In this document: piece by piece, positions 7,585-15,443 of the stretch
How the letters are laid out: each line of letters opens with the position of its first letter
Numbering within the stretch: position 1 is the first letter of the stretch
Source: an uncultured Desulfobacteraceae bacterium
GTDB taxonomy: Bacteria > Desulfobacterota > Desulfobacteria > Desulfobacterales > UBA5852
Direction: 5' to 3'
NCBI GenBank assembly: GCA_913060875.1
Contig: CAJXSL010000009.1
Coordinates: forward strand, 168,359-232,358
DNA: 64,000 nt
Position numbers and translations under genes: made by a program
Notes under the pieces: model-generated
What the model was told of the DNA's origin: nothing
What the model saw: the letters and a program-made list of their open reading frames with translations, nothing else
Database searches by the model: none

Positions 7585-8730
7585 GTGGCGGAACGATTTA
7601 TGGCAATACTCTTTGTGGGCATCGGTTTTTATTTCCTGATCAGTGTCATCATGCGAATCATCTATGGGAAAGCCCTGGTCACCCGGCTGTGGACCACAAT
7701 GGCCCCCGGCGTCATCCTGATCGGAATCCTGGCCGGCGTTGCCGTCAAATTGCGTGAGATGGGCATTTCTCCCTGGATCACACGTGGGGCTCTGCCGCTG
7801 GGGGCGGCCGTGATCCTGGTGGGCAGTTTCATTCTGGTGGCCCGCCGGATGACAAACCCGCTGCAAAAAGCGGTTGCCGTTCTGGACCAGGGGTCCGACC
7901 AGATCGCTGACGCATCCGCTCAGATTTCGTCCGCCAGCCAATCCCTGGCTTCCGGTGCGACCGAGCAGGCCGCCGCCATCGAAGAAACGTCCTCTTCTTT
8001 GGAGGAAATGGCCAGCATGACCCGGCAGAATGCCAACCATGCCGGGCGGGCCAATCAGATCATGCAGGAAACCAATAACCTGGTGACCCAGGCCTACGAA
8101 GCCATGAATGCATTGACCCGCTCCATGCATGAAATCTCCCAGGCCAGTGAGGAAACCCAGAAAATCGTCAAAACCATCGACGAGATAGCCTTTCAGACCA
8201 ACCTGCTGGCCCTTAACGCCGCAGTGGAAGCCGCCCGGGCCGGGGAAGCCGGGGCCGGTTTTGCGGTGGTAGCCGACGAAGTGCGGAGTTTGGCCCTGCG
8301 GGCCGCGGCGTCATCGCGCAGCACGGCCGCCCTGATAGAGGGCACGGTTTCGCGTATAAGCGACGGGGAGGTATTGGTTACGACCACCGGGGAGGCCTTT
8401 GCAGCCGTCAAATTAAACTCGGAAAAAATCGGCGGACTGATCGAGGAGATGGCGGCTGCCTCGGGCGAACAGGCCCAAGGTATCGAACAGGTCAATAACA
8501 CGGTATCCGAAATGAATGGTGTCACCCAGAAAAATGCCGCCATTGCGGAAGAGTCTGCTTCCGCGTCAACGGAGATTCATTCCGAAATCGTCAATATGCG
8601 CGGTTGCATCCGTGATGTAGCCGAACTGGTGGACGGTGGTCGGCAGGGGACGCCCCGCACACCAGCCGCATCAACACATCCTGGAGAAACCTCATTCAAC
8701 ACCAGTGAAATAGCCTCTGCAATGCCATAA
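7585..8730 (+). CDS. Methyl-accepting chemotaxis protein without periplasmic sensor domain
   Basis: Three hydrophobic segments (about residues 6-29, 35-56 and 66-90) are followed directly by a methyl-accepting signalling domain. The kinase-control hairpin tip is intact ([20 protein letters not shown]). There is no periplasmic loop of domain size and no clear HAMP. It may sense a membrane or cytoplasmic cue, or rely on partners. The GTG start is supported by GGAGG eight bases upstream; the next ATG, five codons in, has none. The tail lacks a CheR-binding pentapeptide. A 12-bp terminator hairpin follows directly. Confidence 0.92.
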   Translation: MAERFMAILFVGIGFYFLISVIMRIIYGKALVTRLWTTMAPGVILIGILAGVAVKLREMGISPWITRGALPLGAAVILVGSFILVARRMTNPLQKAVAVLDQGSDQIADASAQISSASQSLASGATEQAAAIEETSSSLEEMASMTRQNANHAGRANQIMQETNNLVTQAYEAMNALTRSMHEISQASEETQKIVKTIDEIAFQTNLLALNAAVEAARAGEAGAGFAVVADEVRSLALRAAASSRSTAALIEGTVSRISDGEVLVTTTGEAFAAVKLNSEKIGGLIEEMAAASGEQAQGIEQVNNTVSEMNGVTQKNAAIAEESASASTEIHSEIVNMRGCIRDVAELVDGGRQGTPRTPAASTHPGETSFNTSEIASAMP

Positions 8731-8738
8731 GGATAAGG

Positions 8739-8774
8739 GGCCGTACGCAAACCGTTTTAAGCTTGCGTACGGCC
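8739..8774 (+). terminator. Terminator hairpin after the chemoreceptor gene
   Basis: GGCCGTACGCAA and TTGCGTACGGCC form a perfect 12-bp stem with a 12-nt loop, starting eight bases after the chemoreceptor stop. Only a short TT follows, so termination efficiency is unclear, but position and stem strength fit. Confidence 0.65.
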
Positions 8775-9071
8775 TTGATCATCCTGACGTACCATACCCG
8801 CCGGCTTTACAAGCCGCCTGACCATCATTAATATAGACGACAAACGATTTTCTTCCCCCTCGCGTCACAGTCTGATTATCGAATGAGCTTCCCCGTGAGC
8901 GCCGGACGATGGATTGGCAACGTACCCTAAAACGCCCTGAGTTCGCTCCCTGTCGACCTGTCGCAAACCATAACGTGCAATACGCCCTTTAAGCGTACGG
9001 ATCCTTGCATCCGGCCACCGCGCATGAACGGCTGACGGCAGTTAACCATCCGGTCAAAAGGAGGTGAATCG
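8775..9071 (+). other. Intergenic region upstream of the Usp gene
   Basis: No gene is visible. The segment ends in a very strong ribosome site (AAAGGAGGTGAATCG) for the universal stress protein. No promoter or repeat could be assigned with confidence. Confidence 0.4.
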
Positions 9072-10007
9072 ATGAGCACTTCCCGCAAACGCATCCTGTT
9101 GGCCGTGGACGGCTCCAATGCATCCCTGGAAGCCGTACGATACGTGGCCCGGATTTTTCCAACCGCCCGTACCGAAGTGATCCTGTTTCACGTCGCCGCC
9201 AATATCCCCGGCATTTTCTGGCACATCAGCGAAGAACTTCGCAATCGCACCGCTCCGGCCCGAGCATGGGTCCACGAAACACACCGCACCATGAGCGCTT
9301 TCATGGATGATGCGACTTACGAATTGAGCCAGGCCGGATTTGACCTCGACGCTGTGACGGCCAAGATCGAACGCCAGCACCATGGTGTCGTACGCGATAT
9401 CATCGACGAGGCCGAGAGGGGCTATGATGCCGTGGTGGTCAGCCGACGGGGCCGCAGCCGCACCAAAAATGCCCTAGTGGGAAAAACCGGTAATCGCCTG
9501 ATGAAAAAGCTGCATGACATGCCCATTATTGTTGTCAGCGGCACCCCCTCCACACAAAAAATCATGATCGCCCTGGACAGCACGGAAGACGCTTCCCGCG
9601 GTGTGGCCTGTGTCGGCTATCTGTTAGCCGAGGCGCCGACGGACATCACCCTTTGTCACGTCATCAAATCCCGCATGATGTATTACCCGCCGGCAAGTCT
9701 CTATTATGCCGAAGGTCAAGACGAATCCTGGGCCGCCCGCAACCGTGAGCGTATCGACCCCTGGATTGCGAAAGCGCAAGGTCACCTCGTGTGGGCCGGT
9801 GTGGCTCCCGAACGGATCAGCGTTTCCATCCTGGAGGATTGCATCAGTCGTGCCACGGGCATGCTGGATGAGGCCCGCAAAACCGGTATCGGCACCATCG
9901 TTACCGGGCGCCGGCATCTGAATACGCTGGAATCATGGCTCTATGGGAGTGTCAGTCGCCAGATCGTCAACTGGGCCCGAGGAATGGCCGTTTGGGTTGC
10001 GGCCTGA
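9072..10007 (+). CDS. Tandem universal stress protein (two Usp domains)
   Basis: The 311-residue protein carries two Usp folds. The first starts KRILLAVDGSNASLEAVRYVAR and ends at about residue 155, and the second starts KIMIALDSTEDASRGVACVGY. The ATP-binding glycine motif is degenerate in domain 1 (SRRGRSRTKNALVGKTGN) and shortened in domain 2 (TGRRHLNTLESWLYGSVS), so nucleotide binding may be weak. Such proteins support survival under stress. It is a single-gene unit, convergent with flgM. Confidence 0.92.
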   Translation: MSTSRKRILLAVDGSNASLEAVRYVARIFPTARTEVILFHVAANIPGIFWHISEELRNRTAPARAWVHETHRTMSAFMDDATYELSQAGFDLDAVTAKIERQHHGVVRDIIDEAERGYDAVVVSRRGRSRTKNALVGKTGNRLMKKLHDMPIIVVSGTPSTQKIMIALDSTEDASRGVACVGYLLAEAPTDITLCHVIKSRMMYYPPASLYYAEGQDESWAARNRERIDPWIAKAQGHLVWAGVAPERISVSILEDCISRATGMLDEARKTGIGTIVTGRRHLNTLESWLYGSVSRQIVNWARGMAVWVAA

Positions 10008-10051
10008 GCCCAAAGCAATGCATCGGAAAGGGGGGATATAGACAACAAAAA

Positions 10052-10342
10052 CTATTCGCTGTCGGAAAGGGCTTCGCGAATCATCTTGGCCGCAATCTTC
10101 TCGCTGTCGATGCGATAGGATCCGTCGGCGATTCGGTTTTTTACCGCATCCACCTTATCCGCCCTTACATCCGGAATGCCCGCCAGGGTACGCCGGGCTT
10201 CATTAAACTCACGTGCCCGAGGCGACAGTGTCACCCGGTCGGACCGATTCGACGGCGGTTTGGTATCCGAGGGGGATTCGGCAATGCGCTTCTCAGAAAG
10301 CGAAACGATTTTGGATGGTATTGAGGTATCGGTAATCTTCAT
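10052..10342 (-). CDS. flgM: Negative regulator of flagellin synthesis, anti-sigma-28 factor FlgM
   Basis: The protein is 96 residues, the usual FlgM length. The N-terminus is polar and probably disordered (SSESPSDT-like composition). The C-terminal half contains the conserved sigma-28-binding helices: DRVTLSPRAREFNEARRTL, then VRADKVDAVKNRIADGSYRID and EKIAAKMIREAL. FlgM holds FliA inactive until it is exported through the finished hook. The gene is alone here; flagellar operons must lie elsewhere. AAGGAA eight bases upstream supports the start. Confidence 0.93.
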   Translation of the reverse strand: MKITDTSIPSKIVSLSEKRIAESPSDTKPPSNRSDRVTLSPRAREFNEARRTLAGIPDVRADKVDAVKNRIADGSYRIDSEKIAAKMIREALSDSE

Positions 10343-10521
10343 GAAATCAAGTTCCTTGTAAAATGCAATTTAAACTTATTTTTCAAAGATTGCAACTTCC
10401 CCAAGCACCCTTTGTTATCGCATCCATCGCTGGATCAAGATCCGGGCAAGGGAATGACAGGTCTTTACAAAAATAGCGCATTGAAATCTTGACGCCTTGG
10501 AAATCATCATTAGTGTGATTG

Positions 10522-10550
10522 CAGGAAACAAAAATTGTTTCCTGTCTTTT
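10522..10550 (+). terminator. Intrinsic terminator 1 upstream of the selenoprotein gene
   Basis: CAGGAAACA and TGTTTCCTG form a perfect 9-bp stem with a 5-nt A-rich loop, followed by TCTTTT. Orientation is plus; the minus strand shows no T-run in the right place. Confidence 0.6.
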
Positions 10551-10624
10551 CTCCATAAACTTGAGGGTCGGGACTGCTTCTATTTATCCGTCCCTCAAAC
10601 ATCCTAATACCTCCTGCTCGACCA

Positions 10625-10655
10625 GCCGGGAAGCTGCCCACTTCCCGGCTTTTTT
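10625..10655 (+). terminator. Intrinsic terminator 2 upstream of the selenoprotein gene
   Basis: GCCGGGAAG and CTTCCCGGC form a perfect 9-bp GC-rich stem with a 7-nt loop, followed at once by six T residues. It is a textbook factor-independent terminator on the plus strand, about 115 bp before the selenoprotein start codon. Confidence 0.8.
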
Positions 10656-10771
10656 CGGCTGCCTCCCGGATCCCACGATTGACCTCCCCGCCAAGAAAGA
10701 TTAGCATGCAATATTCGATTTCCCGAATAACACCCCAACATTGGCCGGCAAGCCATCAACAAGGAGAAGCC

Positions 10772-10984
10772 ATGAGCCGTACCGTCGTCATCTACGGCAA
10801 GGACCGGTGACCCTATACCCAGCGGGCCAGGGAGGCCTACAAGGGGCACCTCTATGTCGATGTGCAGCAACAACCGGATCGGTTGGCGGAAATGCTTCGT
10901 TATTCAGAGGGACAGCGTAAAATCCCGGTAATCGTTGCCGGCAACCTGGTGAAAGTCGGCTATAACGGCGCCTGACGGATCTGA
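10772..10984 (+). CDS. Glutaredoxin-like selenoprotein with two selenocysteines (UXX-star type)
   Basis: Reading from ATG (AAGGAG five bases upstream), the frame has TGA at codon 13 and codon 68 and stops at TGA after codon 70. With both read as selenocysteine (U), the product is a thioredoxin-fold protein: strand TVVIYGKDR, active site U-P-Y-T at residues 13-16, helix QRAREAY, strand HLYVDV, helix around RLAEMLRYSEGQRK, the cis-proline loop KIPVIV, then a tail GYNGA-U-R-I. The U-x-x-stop ending is the hallmark of the UXX-star selenoproteins. The alternative, a dead gene, is unlikely because both UGAs fall at redox positions and the codons between are clean. A candidate SECIS hairpin follows each UGA. 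It probably acts as a thiol/selenol oxidoreductase; its partner is unknown. A quinone oxidoreductase gene follows after 36 bp. Confidence 0.87.
10818..10846 (+). promoter_or_regulatory. Candidate bacterial SECIS element 1
   Basis: Just after the codon-13 UGA, GGCC (10825-10828) pairs with GGCC (10834-10837) around a 5-nt loop AGGGA, with an outer CCC/GGGG stem. The apical loop starts 21 nt after the first base of the UGA, close to the spacing known for SelB-dependent SECIS hairpins. Confidence 0.6.
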
Positions 10985-10986
10985 GC

Positions 10987-11003
10987 GCCGGCCGTGAGCC
11001 GGT
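10987..11003 (+). promoter_or_regulatory. Candidate bacterial SECIS element 2
   Basis: GCCGGC (10987-10992) pairs with GCCGGT (10998-11003) around the loop CGTGA. The loop starts 20 nt after the codon-68 UGA, nearly the same offset as the first element, and contains the G-U pair of bases favoured in SelB-bound loops. It lies beyond the stop codon, so it has no coding reason to exist. Confidence 0.65.
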
Positions 11004-11020
11004 AAAGGAACACGAATGCC

Positions 11021-12022
11021 ATGAAAGCGATCGTTGTCCACAGCGACAAGGAAAACCTCCAGCTTGAATGGGAAGATATGGATGCCCCCTCGCCCGGTCC
11101 GGGCGAAGTGCTGCTGGAAATTCACGCCGCAGGCGTCAATCGCGCCGACTTGCTGCAGGCACGCGGCCACTACCCGCCTCCGCCGGGAGAATCGCCTGTA
11201 CTCGGGTTGGAGGTGGCCGGGCAAGTCAAAACGGTCGGGCTTGGCGTGGAAGCGTGGGGGCCGGGGGACCGGGTCTGCGCCCTGGCACCCGGGGGCGGGT
11301 ATGCCGAACAAATCGTTTTGCCCCAAGGGATGCTGATCCCCCTGCCCGATCGGTGGCCTTACGTGTGGGGAGCAGCGGTTCCTGAAGTCTGGCTGACGGC
11401 TTACTCCAATCTCTGTATGGAAGGTTCCCTGGGCAACGGCGAGACGGTGTTGATCCATGCCGGTGCCAGCGGGGTTGGAACCGCCGCCATCCAGCTCGCC
11501 CAGGAGCTCGGCGCCCGGGTGGCTGTCACCGCCGGGTCCGACGAGAAACTAGTGCGCTGCCGGGAACTGGGCGCAGACTTGGCCATCAATTATAAAAGGG
11601 ATGATTTTGGTGAAAAGTGCCGGGCGTTTTCAAGGGGGCAGGGTGTCGATCTGGTTCTCGATTGTATTGGCGGTGCTTATCTTGAGCGGCATATTGACCT
11701 GCTCAAGCCTTATGGTCGCCTGATCACCATCGGCCTCATGGGCGGCACGTCAGCCCGCCTGGACATGAGGGCTCTTTTGATGAAAAGCCTTACGCTGAAA
11801 GGGACCCGGCTGCGAGCACGGTCCTTGGAAGCCAAAACAGAGATCACCCGGCAATTCCGGGACCGGATATGGCCGCTGCTGGTGGCCGGCAAAATCGCAC
11901 CGGTGATCGATCGGGTCTTCCCCGTCACATTGGCGCAAAGCGCCCACGCGCACCTAAACGCCAACCGCAATATCGGCAAGGTAGTTCTCGAAGTGCGTCC
12001 GGGTAATGGCGATGGCGGCTAA
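11021..12022 (+). CDS. NAD(P)H-quinone oxidoreductase, PIG3/QOR type (zinc-free MDR)
   Basis: This medium-chain reductase of 333 residues has the GroES-like N-terminal domain (PGPGEVLLEIHAAGVNRADLL, YPPPPGESPVLGLEVAG) and a Rossmann domain with AGASGVGTAAIQLAQELGARV. Zinc ligands are missing, as in QOR. The LLQARGHYPPP signature is typical of the PIG3 subgroup, which reduces quinones with NADPH and can give superoxide or detoxify them. It starts 36 bp after the selenoprotein and shares its likely transcript. Its stop overlaps the convergent fabF stop by two or three bases. Confidence 0.92.
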   Translation: MKAIVVHSDKENLQLEWEDMDAPSPGPGEVLLEIHAAGVNRADLLQARGHYPPPPGESPVLGLEVAGQVKTVGLGVEAWGPGDRVCALAPGGGYAEQIVLPQGMLIPLPDRWPYVWGAAVPEVWLTAYSNLCMEGSLGNGETVLIHAGASGVGTAAIQLAQELGARVAVTAGSDEKLVRCRELGADLAINYKRDDFGEKCRAFSRGQGVDLVLDCIGGAYLERHIDLLKPYGRLITIGLMGGTSARLDMRALLMKSLTLKGTRLRARSLEAKTEITRQFRDRIWPLLVAGKIAPVIDRVFPVTLAQSAHAHLNANRNIGKVVLEVRPGNGDGG

Positions 12023-13278
12023 TGGCCAAAATCAGGACGCTGCAATATGATCGATGCGTTATGGCCGCCGAAGCCGAAAGTATTGCTCAAGGCCACATTG
12101 ACGACGCGCTCCTGGGCCTGGTTGAAGGTAAAGTTCAGCCCGGCGTCGATACGTTCGTCATCCGTGAAATGGTTGATGGTGGGCGGTACCTGCTGATGAT
12201 GTATCGCCAGCACACAGGCCACGGCCTCAACCGCGCCGGCGGCCCCCAGCAGATGGCCCGTCATGGATTTGGTGGAGCTGATATTCAGTCGATCGGCCTG
12301 CGCGCCGAAAACCCGTCGAATGGCCAGGGCCTCGCTGATGTCGCCCAGAGGGGTGGCTGTTCCGTGGGCATTGATATAATCGACGTCGCGGGGTTGGATG
12401 CCGGAAAAGTATAGAGCGTTACGCATGACTTTCTCCGCGCCCACGCCCTCGGGATGAGGGGCGGTGATGTGGTGGGCGTCGGCAGACATGCCGCCCCCCA
12501 GGATCTCCGCATAAATTCGGGCGCCACGCGCGCGGGCATGGGCTTCCGTCTCCAACACCAGGGCGGCCGCCCCCTCGCCAATGACAAAACCGTCCCGGTC
12601 TCTGTCGAATGGGCGGGACGCCGTCTCCGGATCGTCATTGCGTGCCGAAATGGCCCTCATCGAACTGAAGCCGCCCAGACCGCATTCCGTCACCGGGGCT
12701 TCCGACCCCCCTGTCATGAAAAGATCCGCATAGCCTGCACGTATGTAGGTGTACGCATCCAGGATGGCATTGGTGGAAGAAGCGCAGGCCGAAACGGTCG
12801 CGAAGTTAGGGCCGCAAAACCCATAGCGGATAGATAAATATCCGGCGGCAATGTCGGCAATCATTTTGGGAACAAAAAACGGGCTGAATCGCGGGCGACC
12901 GTCGCCCCGGGCATATTTAGCGACTTCATCCTGAAAGGTCTGCAACCCCCCGATGCCCGAGCCCCATATTACCCCGGCGCGCTCCTTATCCAGCCGCTCC
13001 AGATCCAGCCCCGCGTCACGGACCGCTTCGTCAGCCACCACCAGGGCATATTGGGAATAGGCATCCATTTTACGGGCCTCTTTGGCGTCGAAATAGTCGT
13101 CGCTGTCAAAACCTTTGATTTCACATGCAAACCGCGTTTTAAAGCGCTCCGCATCGAAGCGTGTGATCGGTGCGGCACCACTACGCCCCGCCATAAGCGC
13201 CTTGTCAAAGCTTTCAAGGGTGTTGCCAATGGCCGTCAGAGCACCCATTCCGGTAATCACGACACGCCGAGATTCCAT
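12019..13278 (-). CDS. fabF: 3-oxoacyl-[acyl-carrier-protein] synthase II
   Basis: This beta-ketoacyl-ACP synthase of 419 residues condenses malonyl-ACP with acyl-ACP in fatty acid elongation. Catalytic residues are Cys165 in SACASS, His305 in NAHGTAT, Lys337 in SSTKSMTGH and His342 in the same segment; the C-terminal gating loop NTFGFGGHN is present. Length and N-terminus (RRVVITGMGALTAIG) match FabF. It is not in a visible fab cluster, so it may be a second copy serving a special fatty acid or an acyl chain for a cofactor. It meets the quinone oxidoreductase gene tail to tail with a 4-bp overlap. Confidence 0.94.
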   Translation of the reverse strand: MESRRVVITGMGALTAIGNTLESFDKALMAGRSGAAPITRFDAERFKTRFACEIKGFDSDDYFDAKEARKMDAYSQYALVVADEAVRDAGLDLERLDKERAGVIWGSGIGGLQTFQDEVAKYARGDGRPRFSPFFVPKMIADIAAGYLSIRYGFCGPNFATVSACASSTNAILDAYTYIRAGYADLFMTGGSEAPVTECGLGGFSSMRAISARNDDPETASRPFDRDRDGFVIGEGAAALVLETEAHARARGARIYAEILGGGMSADAHHITAPHPEGVGAEKVMRNALYFSGIQPRDVDYINAHGTATPLGDISEALAIRRVFGAQADRLNISSTKSMTGHLLGAAGAVEAVACVLAIHHQQVPPTINHFTDDERIDAGLNFTFNQAQERVVNVALSNTFGFGGHNASIILQRPDFGH

Positions 13279-13335
13279 TCGTCAGTCCTTTTCATCAACG
13301 TCGGTTATATCTATTCCTGAAAACGCAATAACTAT

Positions 13336-13364
13336 GCACCGAAAGGTGCAATGGCAACGCCATT
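13336..13364 (-). terminator. Two adjacent small hairpins between the Cys-rich gene and fabF
   Basis: GCACC-GAAA-GGTGC and AATGGC-AAC-GCCATT stand side by side, the first with a GNRA tetraloop. They lie downstream of the 87-residue protein gene and upstream of fabF on the same strand. Without a T-run they may stabilise or punctuate the transcript rather than end it. Confidence 0.3.
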
Positions 13365-13431
13365 TACGGTAAATTTTGGGCTGGTCAATACCATCCCGGC
13401 ATCCAAACTAATCCGGCCATCTGGATTCGGA

Positions 13432-13695
13432 TCAGCATTTAAAAGGATAGAAGTGATGGTAGCAGTAGGAACCGATGTCACCGTATAAAATCTCGGTCTC
13501 TATCATACACTGGCCAATCATTCCCTGGGACACCTCGGGATAGTCCGGCCTCTGCTCCTCTGTTTTTTTGCAATCCATGCAAATGGGGAGATGGGTGTAA
13601 GACGAGAGAATACGAAGATCCTGCGGCCCGATCGCCTTGTCACATGAAGAACAGGCGACCGCGCAGGCCAGTTTTTCTTCCCAGTCTTCTTTCAT
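13432..13695 (-). CDS. Small cysteine-rich protein, putative zinc-binding
   Basis: I do not recognise a named family. The 87-residue product has CSSC and CMDC pairs (residues about 16-19 and 39-42), which could form one four-cysteine zinc site, plus a lone cysteine at 63, one at 78 and a C-terminal FKC. The middle segment (IGPQDLRILSSYTHLPICMDC) resembles treble-clef or DksA-like small zinc proteins. GGAGGAG nine bases upstream gives a strong ribosome site, so it is very likely translated. No neighbour gives a clue to its function. Confidence 0.7.
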   Translation of the reverse strand: MKEDWEEKLACAVACSSCDKAIGPQDLRILSSYTHLPICMDCKKTEEQRPDYPEVSQGMIGQCMIETEILYGDIGSYCYHHFYPFKC

Positions 13696-14129
13696 ATTGT
13701 GCTCCTCCTGCAGGCCGTCTTGGGTGGGTACACACCGTCACGAATGCATTCAAAACGATTAGCCGCACCACGGTTATAACCTGTTATCGCGTCCCTTCGC
13801 GATATTTCGCCGGGGATATCCCTTGCACTGGTTGAACGGATATAAATCCCGTCGATATTACAATAAAGCTCATCAAGCCATCAGATTTTACCGCATTGAT
13901 GTATCGGGGCGATCACTATCGGTTTGCTATATGCTATCTCAAAAAAGTTTTTCCGCCCGATATCGGCGTTGTGTACTCGTCTCAAGTCCGCGATATACTT
14001 GAGTATGCCTGCGGGTTGCACCCACCGTCGAGGGCTTGATCAAATGGGAAGTCCCGCTTTACGGGAATTCTCGGTCACGCCCTGATCTCGAACGAAAACC
14101 CTAATTTTAAGATGGCTTCTAATCTGTCT
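13696..14129. other. Intergenic region, no gene seen
   Basis: More than 430 bp without a supported gene, richer in A and T than the flanks. It holds a GGTTATAACC palindrome (13772-13781) and a CTCAAGT/ACTTGAG dyad (13981-14003). A TCCCG/CGGGA stem near 14050 might end the cyclic-nucleotide-binding gene on the minus strand. Confidence 0.4.
13981..14003. repeat. Perfect 7-bp inverted repeat, possible operator
   Basis: CTCAAGT and ACTTGAG are separated by nine bases (ccgcgatat). The shape suits a dimeric regulator or a small hairpin. No promoter can be tied to it. Confidence 0.3.
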
Positions 14130-14630
14130 TCAGTTGGACGTCTGTTTCAATCGGGCGAGTTCATCACGTGATCGAAGGAGTTCTTCAGAGGTCATGCGCA
14201 GTCGATTCGCCAATATTTGAGCAAATCCCCGAAATATCGTATAGCGAAATGCCAGCTTAGAATCACCATAAAGCGATTCCACGGCAGCCATATCGGTTTG
14301 CAGGCAAATTGTTCTATCTACGGCAAAGACCGATGCGGACCGGGCCGATCCGTCGATCACCCCCATCTCGCCAAAGACATCCCCCGTACGCCGGATCATC
14401 GCCAAATCTTTACCGTTTTTTACAATTCGGGCCTTGCCGGAAATCAGATAGAAGATGCTTCGCTCAAAAAGGCCTTCTTCCATGATCTGTTCGCCGGGCT
14501 CAAACGCTTTGATCTCGCTCATTTCCACCAAAGCTTCCAGATGCGTTTTTTCCAGCGCACGCATCGCCGGAATCTTCATCAGTTTCTGAATAATCATTTC
14601 GCTGTCTTTAAGAAAATCCGCGTCGATCAT
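14130..14630 (-). CDS. Single-domain cyclic-nucleotide-binding (CRP-fold) protein
   Basis: A 166-residue protein made almost entirely of one cNMP-binding beta-barrel. The phosphate-binding cassette is intact: GEMGVIDGSARSASV has the glutamate for the ribose and the arginine for the cyclic phosphate. The tail (RFAQILANRLRMTSEELLRSRDELARLK) is helical and could dimerise. There is no DNA-binding or kinase domain, so it must act through a partner. It is divergent from a second protein of the same kind (the gene starting at 14863). Confidence 0.9.
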   Translation of the reverse strand: MIDADFLKDSEMIIQKLMKIPAMRALEKTHLEALVEMSEIKAFEPGEQIMEEGLFERSIFYLISGKARIVKNGKDLAMIRRTGDVFGEMGVIDGSARSASVFAVDRTICLQTDMAAVESLYGDSKLAFRYTIFRGFAQILANRLRMTSEELLRSRDELARLKQTSN

Positions 14631-14780
14631 GGTATCCGCCTATGGTGTTTGGTATCGCCTTGGCTTCGTTTCTCCGGCGACGGTCGCAAAACCGAATTAT
14701 TCATTAAATACCAAAGGGTTATCGTCACAACTGCGTCAGTATAAATCCGGTTGTTGATCCTGTCAACCGTGGCTTGATTC

Positions 14781-14829
14781 TTGACACGTCGAGAGGGGTT
14801 ATATATGCTTTTTGGTTGATAAACATCAA
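14781..14829 (+). promoter_or_regulatory. Promoter with FNR/CRP-type palindrome over the start site
   Basis: TTGACA (14781-14786) and TATGCT (14804-14809) form a sigma-70-like promoter with a 17-bp spacer. The perfect palindrome TTGAT-AAAC-ATCAA (14816-14829) follows and covers the expected transcription start, a position suited to repression. The sequence equals the FNR consensus half-sites. It serves the downstream cNMP-binding gene and could also affect the divergent one. Confidence 0.55.
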
Positions 14830-14862
14830 AAACCCGTTCGAGCCTGTCAAAAGAGGTGTGCA

Positions 14863-15390
14863 ATGGCTGAAACTGTGGATATCGGTATTTATTTGGACCA
14901 GGTCCGCGAAGTTGAAATTCTTTACCACCTTAAAGCCAACGAATTGGACCGGTTTCTAACCGTGTCGGAGGCGGTTCTCTACAGTAAAGGGGAAAAAATC
15001 GTTGCCCAGGGGGACAGCGGTAATTTTCTCTACGCCATTGTGACCGGCAAAGCGGATGTCAGCTTCCGCGACCTGAACGACGACGAGATGTTCGTCTCCT
15101 CCGTCGATGCCGGCGACATGTTTGGCGAAACAGCCTTTTTCACGGCTGAAAGCCGAACGGCAAGCGTAACCTGCGCAGACGATACGGTGGCACTGCGCAT
15201 TCACAAAGGCGACCTGCTTCAGTTTATTAAAGACAACCCGCGAGCAGGCAATAAGGTCTTAATGACAATCATCCTAAGCCTGTTAAAAAAACTGAAGCAA
15301 ACCAATCAGGAACTGGCGTATGAAAAACAGTCGGAAATCGATTTCAATTACGCCGACACCCTTATTCAGGACTTTCTGAACGACATTTGA
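14863..15390 (+). CDS. Single-domain cyclic-nucleotide-binding (CRP-fold) protein
   Basis: The 175-residue protein has one cNMP-binding domain at about residues 20-140 with an intact cassette (GETAFFTAESRTASV). The C-terminal tail (LLKKLKQTNQELAYEKQSEIDFNYADTLIQDFL) is predicted helical and may form a coiled coil. There is no output domain. The ATG was chosen for its AAGAGGTG ribosome site; an upstream TTG frame would run through the promoter. It is divergent from a similar gene, which suggests an old duplication around a shared control region. Confidence 0.9.
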   Translation: MAETVDIGIYLDQVREVEILYHLKANELDRFLTVSEAVLYSKGEKIVAQGDSGNFLYAIVTGKADVSFRDLNDDEMFVSSVDAGDMFGETAFFTAESRTASVTCADDTVALRIHKGDLLQFIKDNPRAGNKVLMTIILSLLKKLKQTNQELAYEKQSEIDFNYADTLIQDFLNDI

Positions 15391-15443
15391 GTCGATGGCA
15401 GCCCTGTGCCGAGGGCCCACCGGCGCCTCCATCCGTTCCTTCC

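Larger units (their letters stand above)
10343..10771 (+). other. Intergenic region with two tandem terminator-like hairpins
   Basis: No protein-coding frame is supported between divergent flgM and the selenoprotein gene. Two plus-strand intrinsic terminators lie about 80 bp apart, which is unusual where no gene precedes them. Between them TTGAGGG and CCCTCAA pair around a TCGGGAC/GTCCC alternative. A TTGACG box sits upstream of the first hairpin. A small RNA or an attenuating leader of the selenoprotein operon is possible. Confidence 0.4.

Noticed and set aside
10772..10984. Reading the UGA-interrupted frame as a pseudogene
   Set aside because: Both UGAs fall at redox positions, the rest of the frame is intact, the ribosome site is good and a hairpin follows each UGA.
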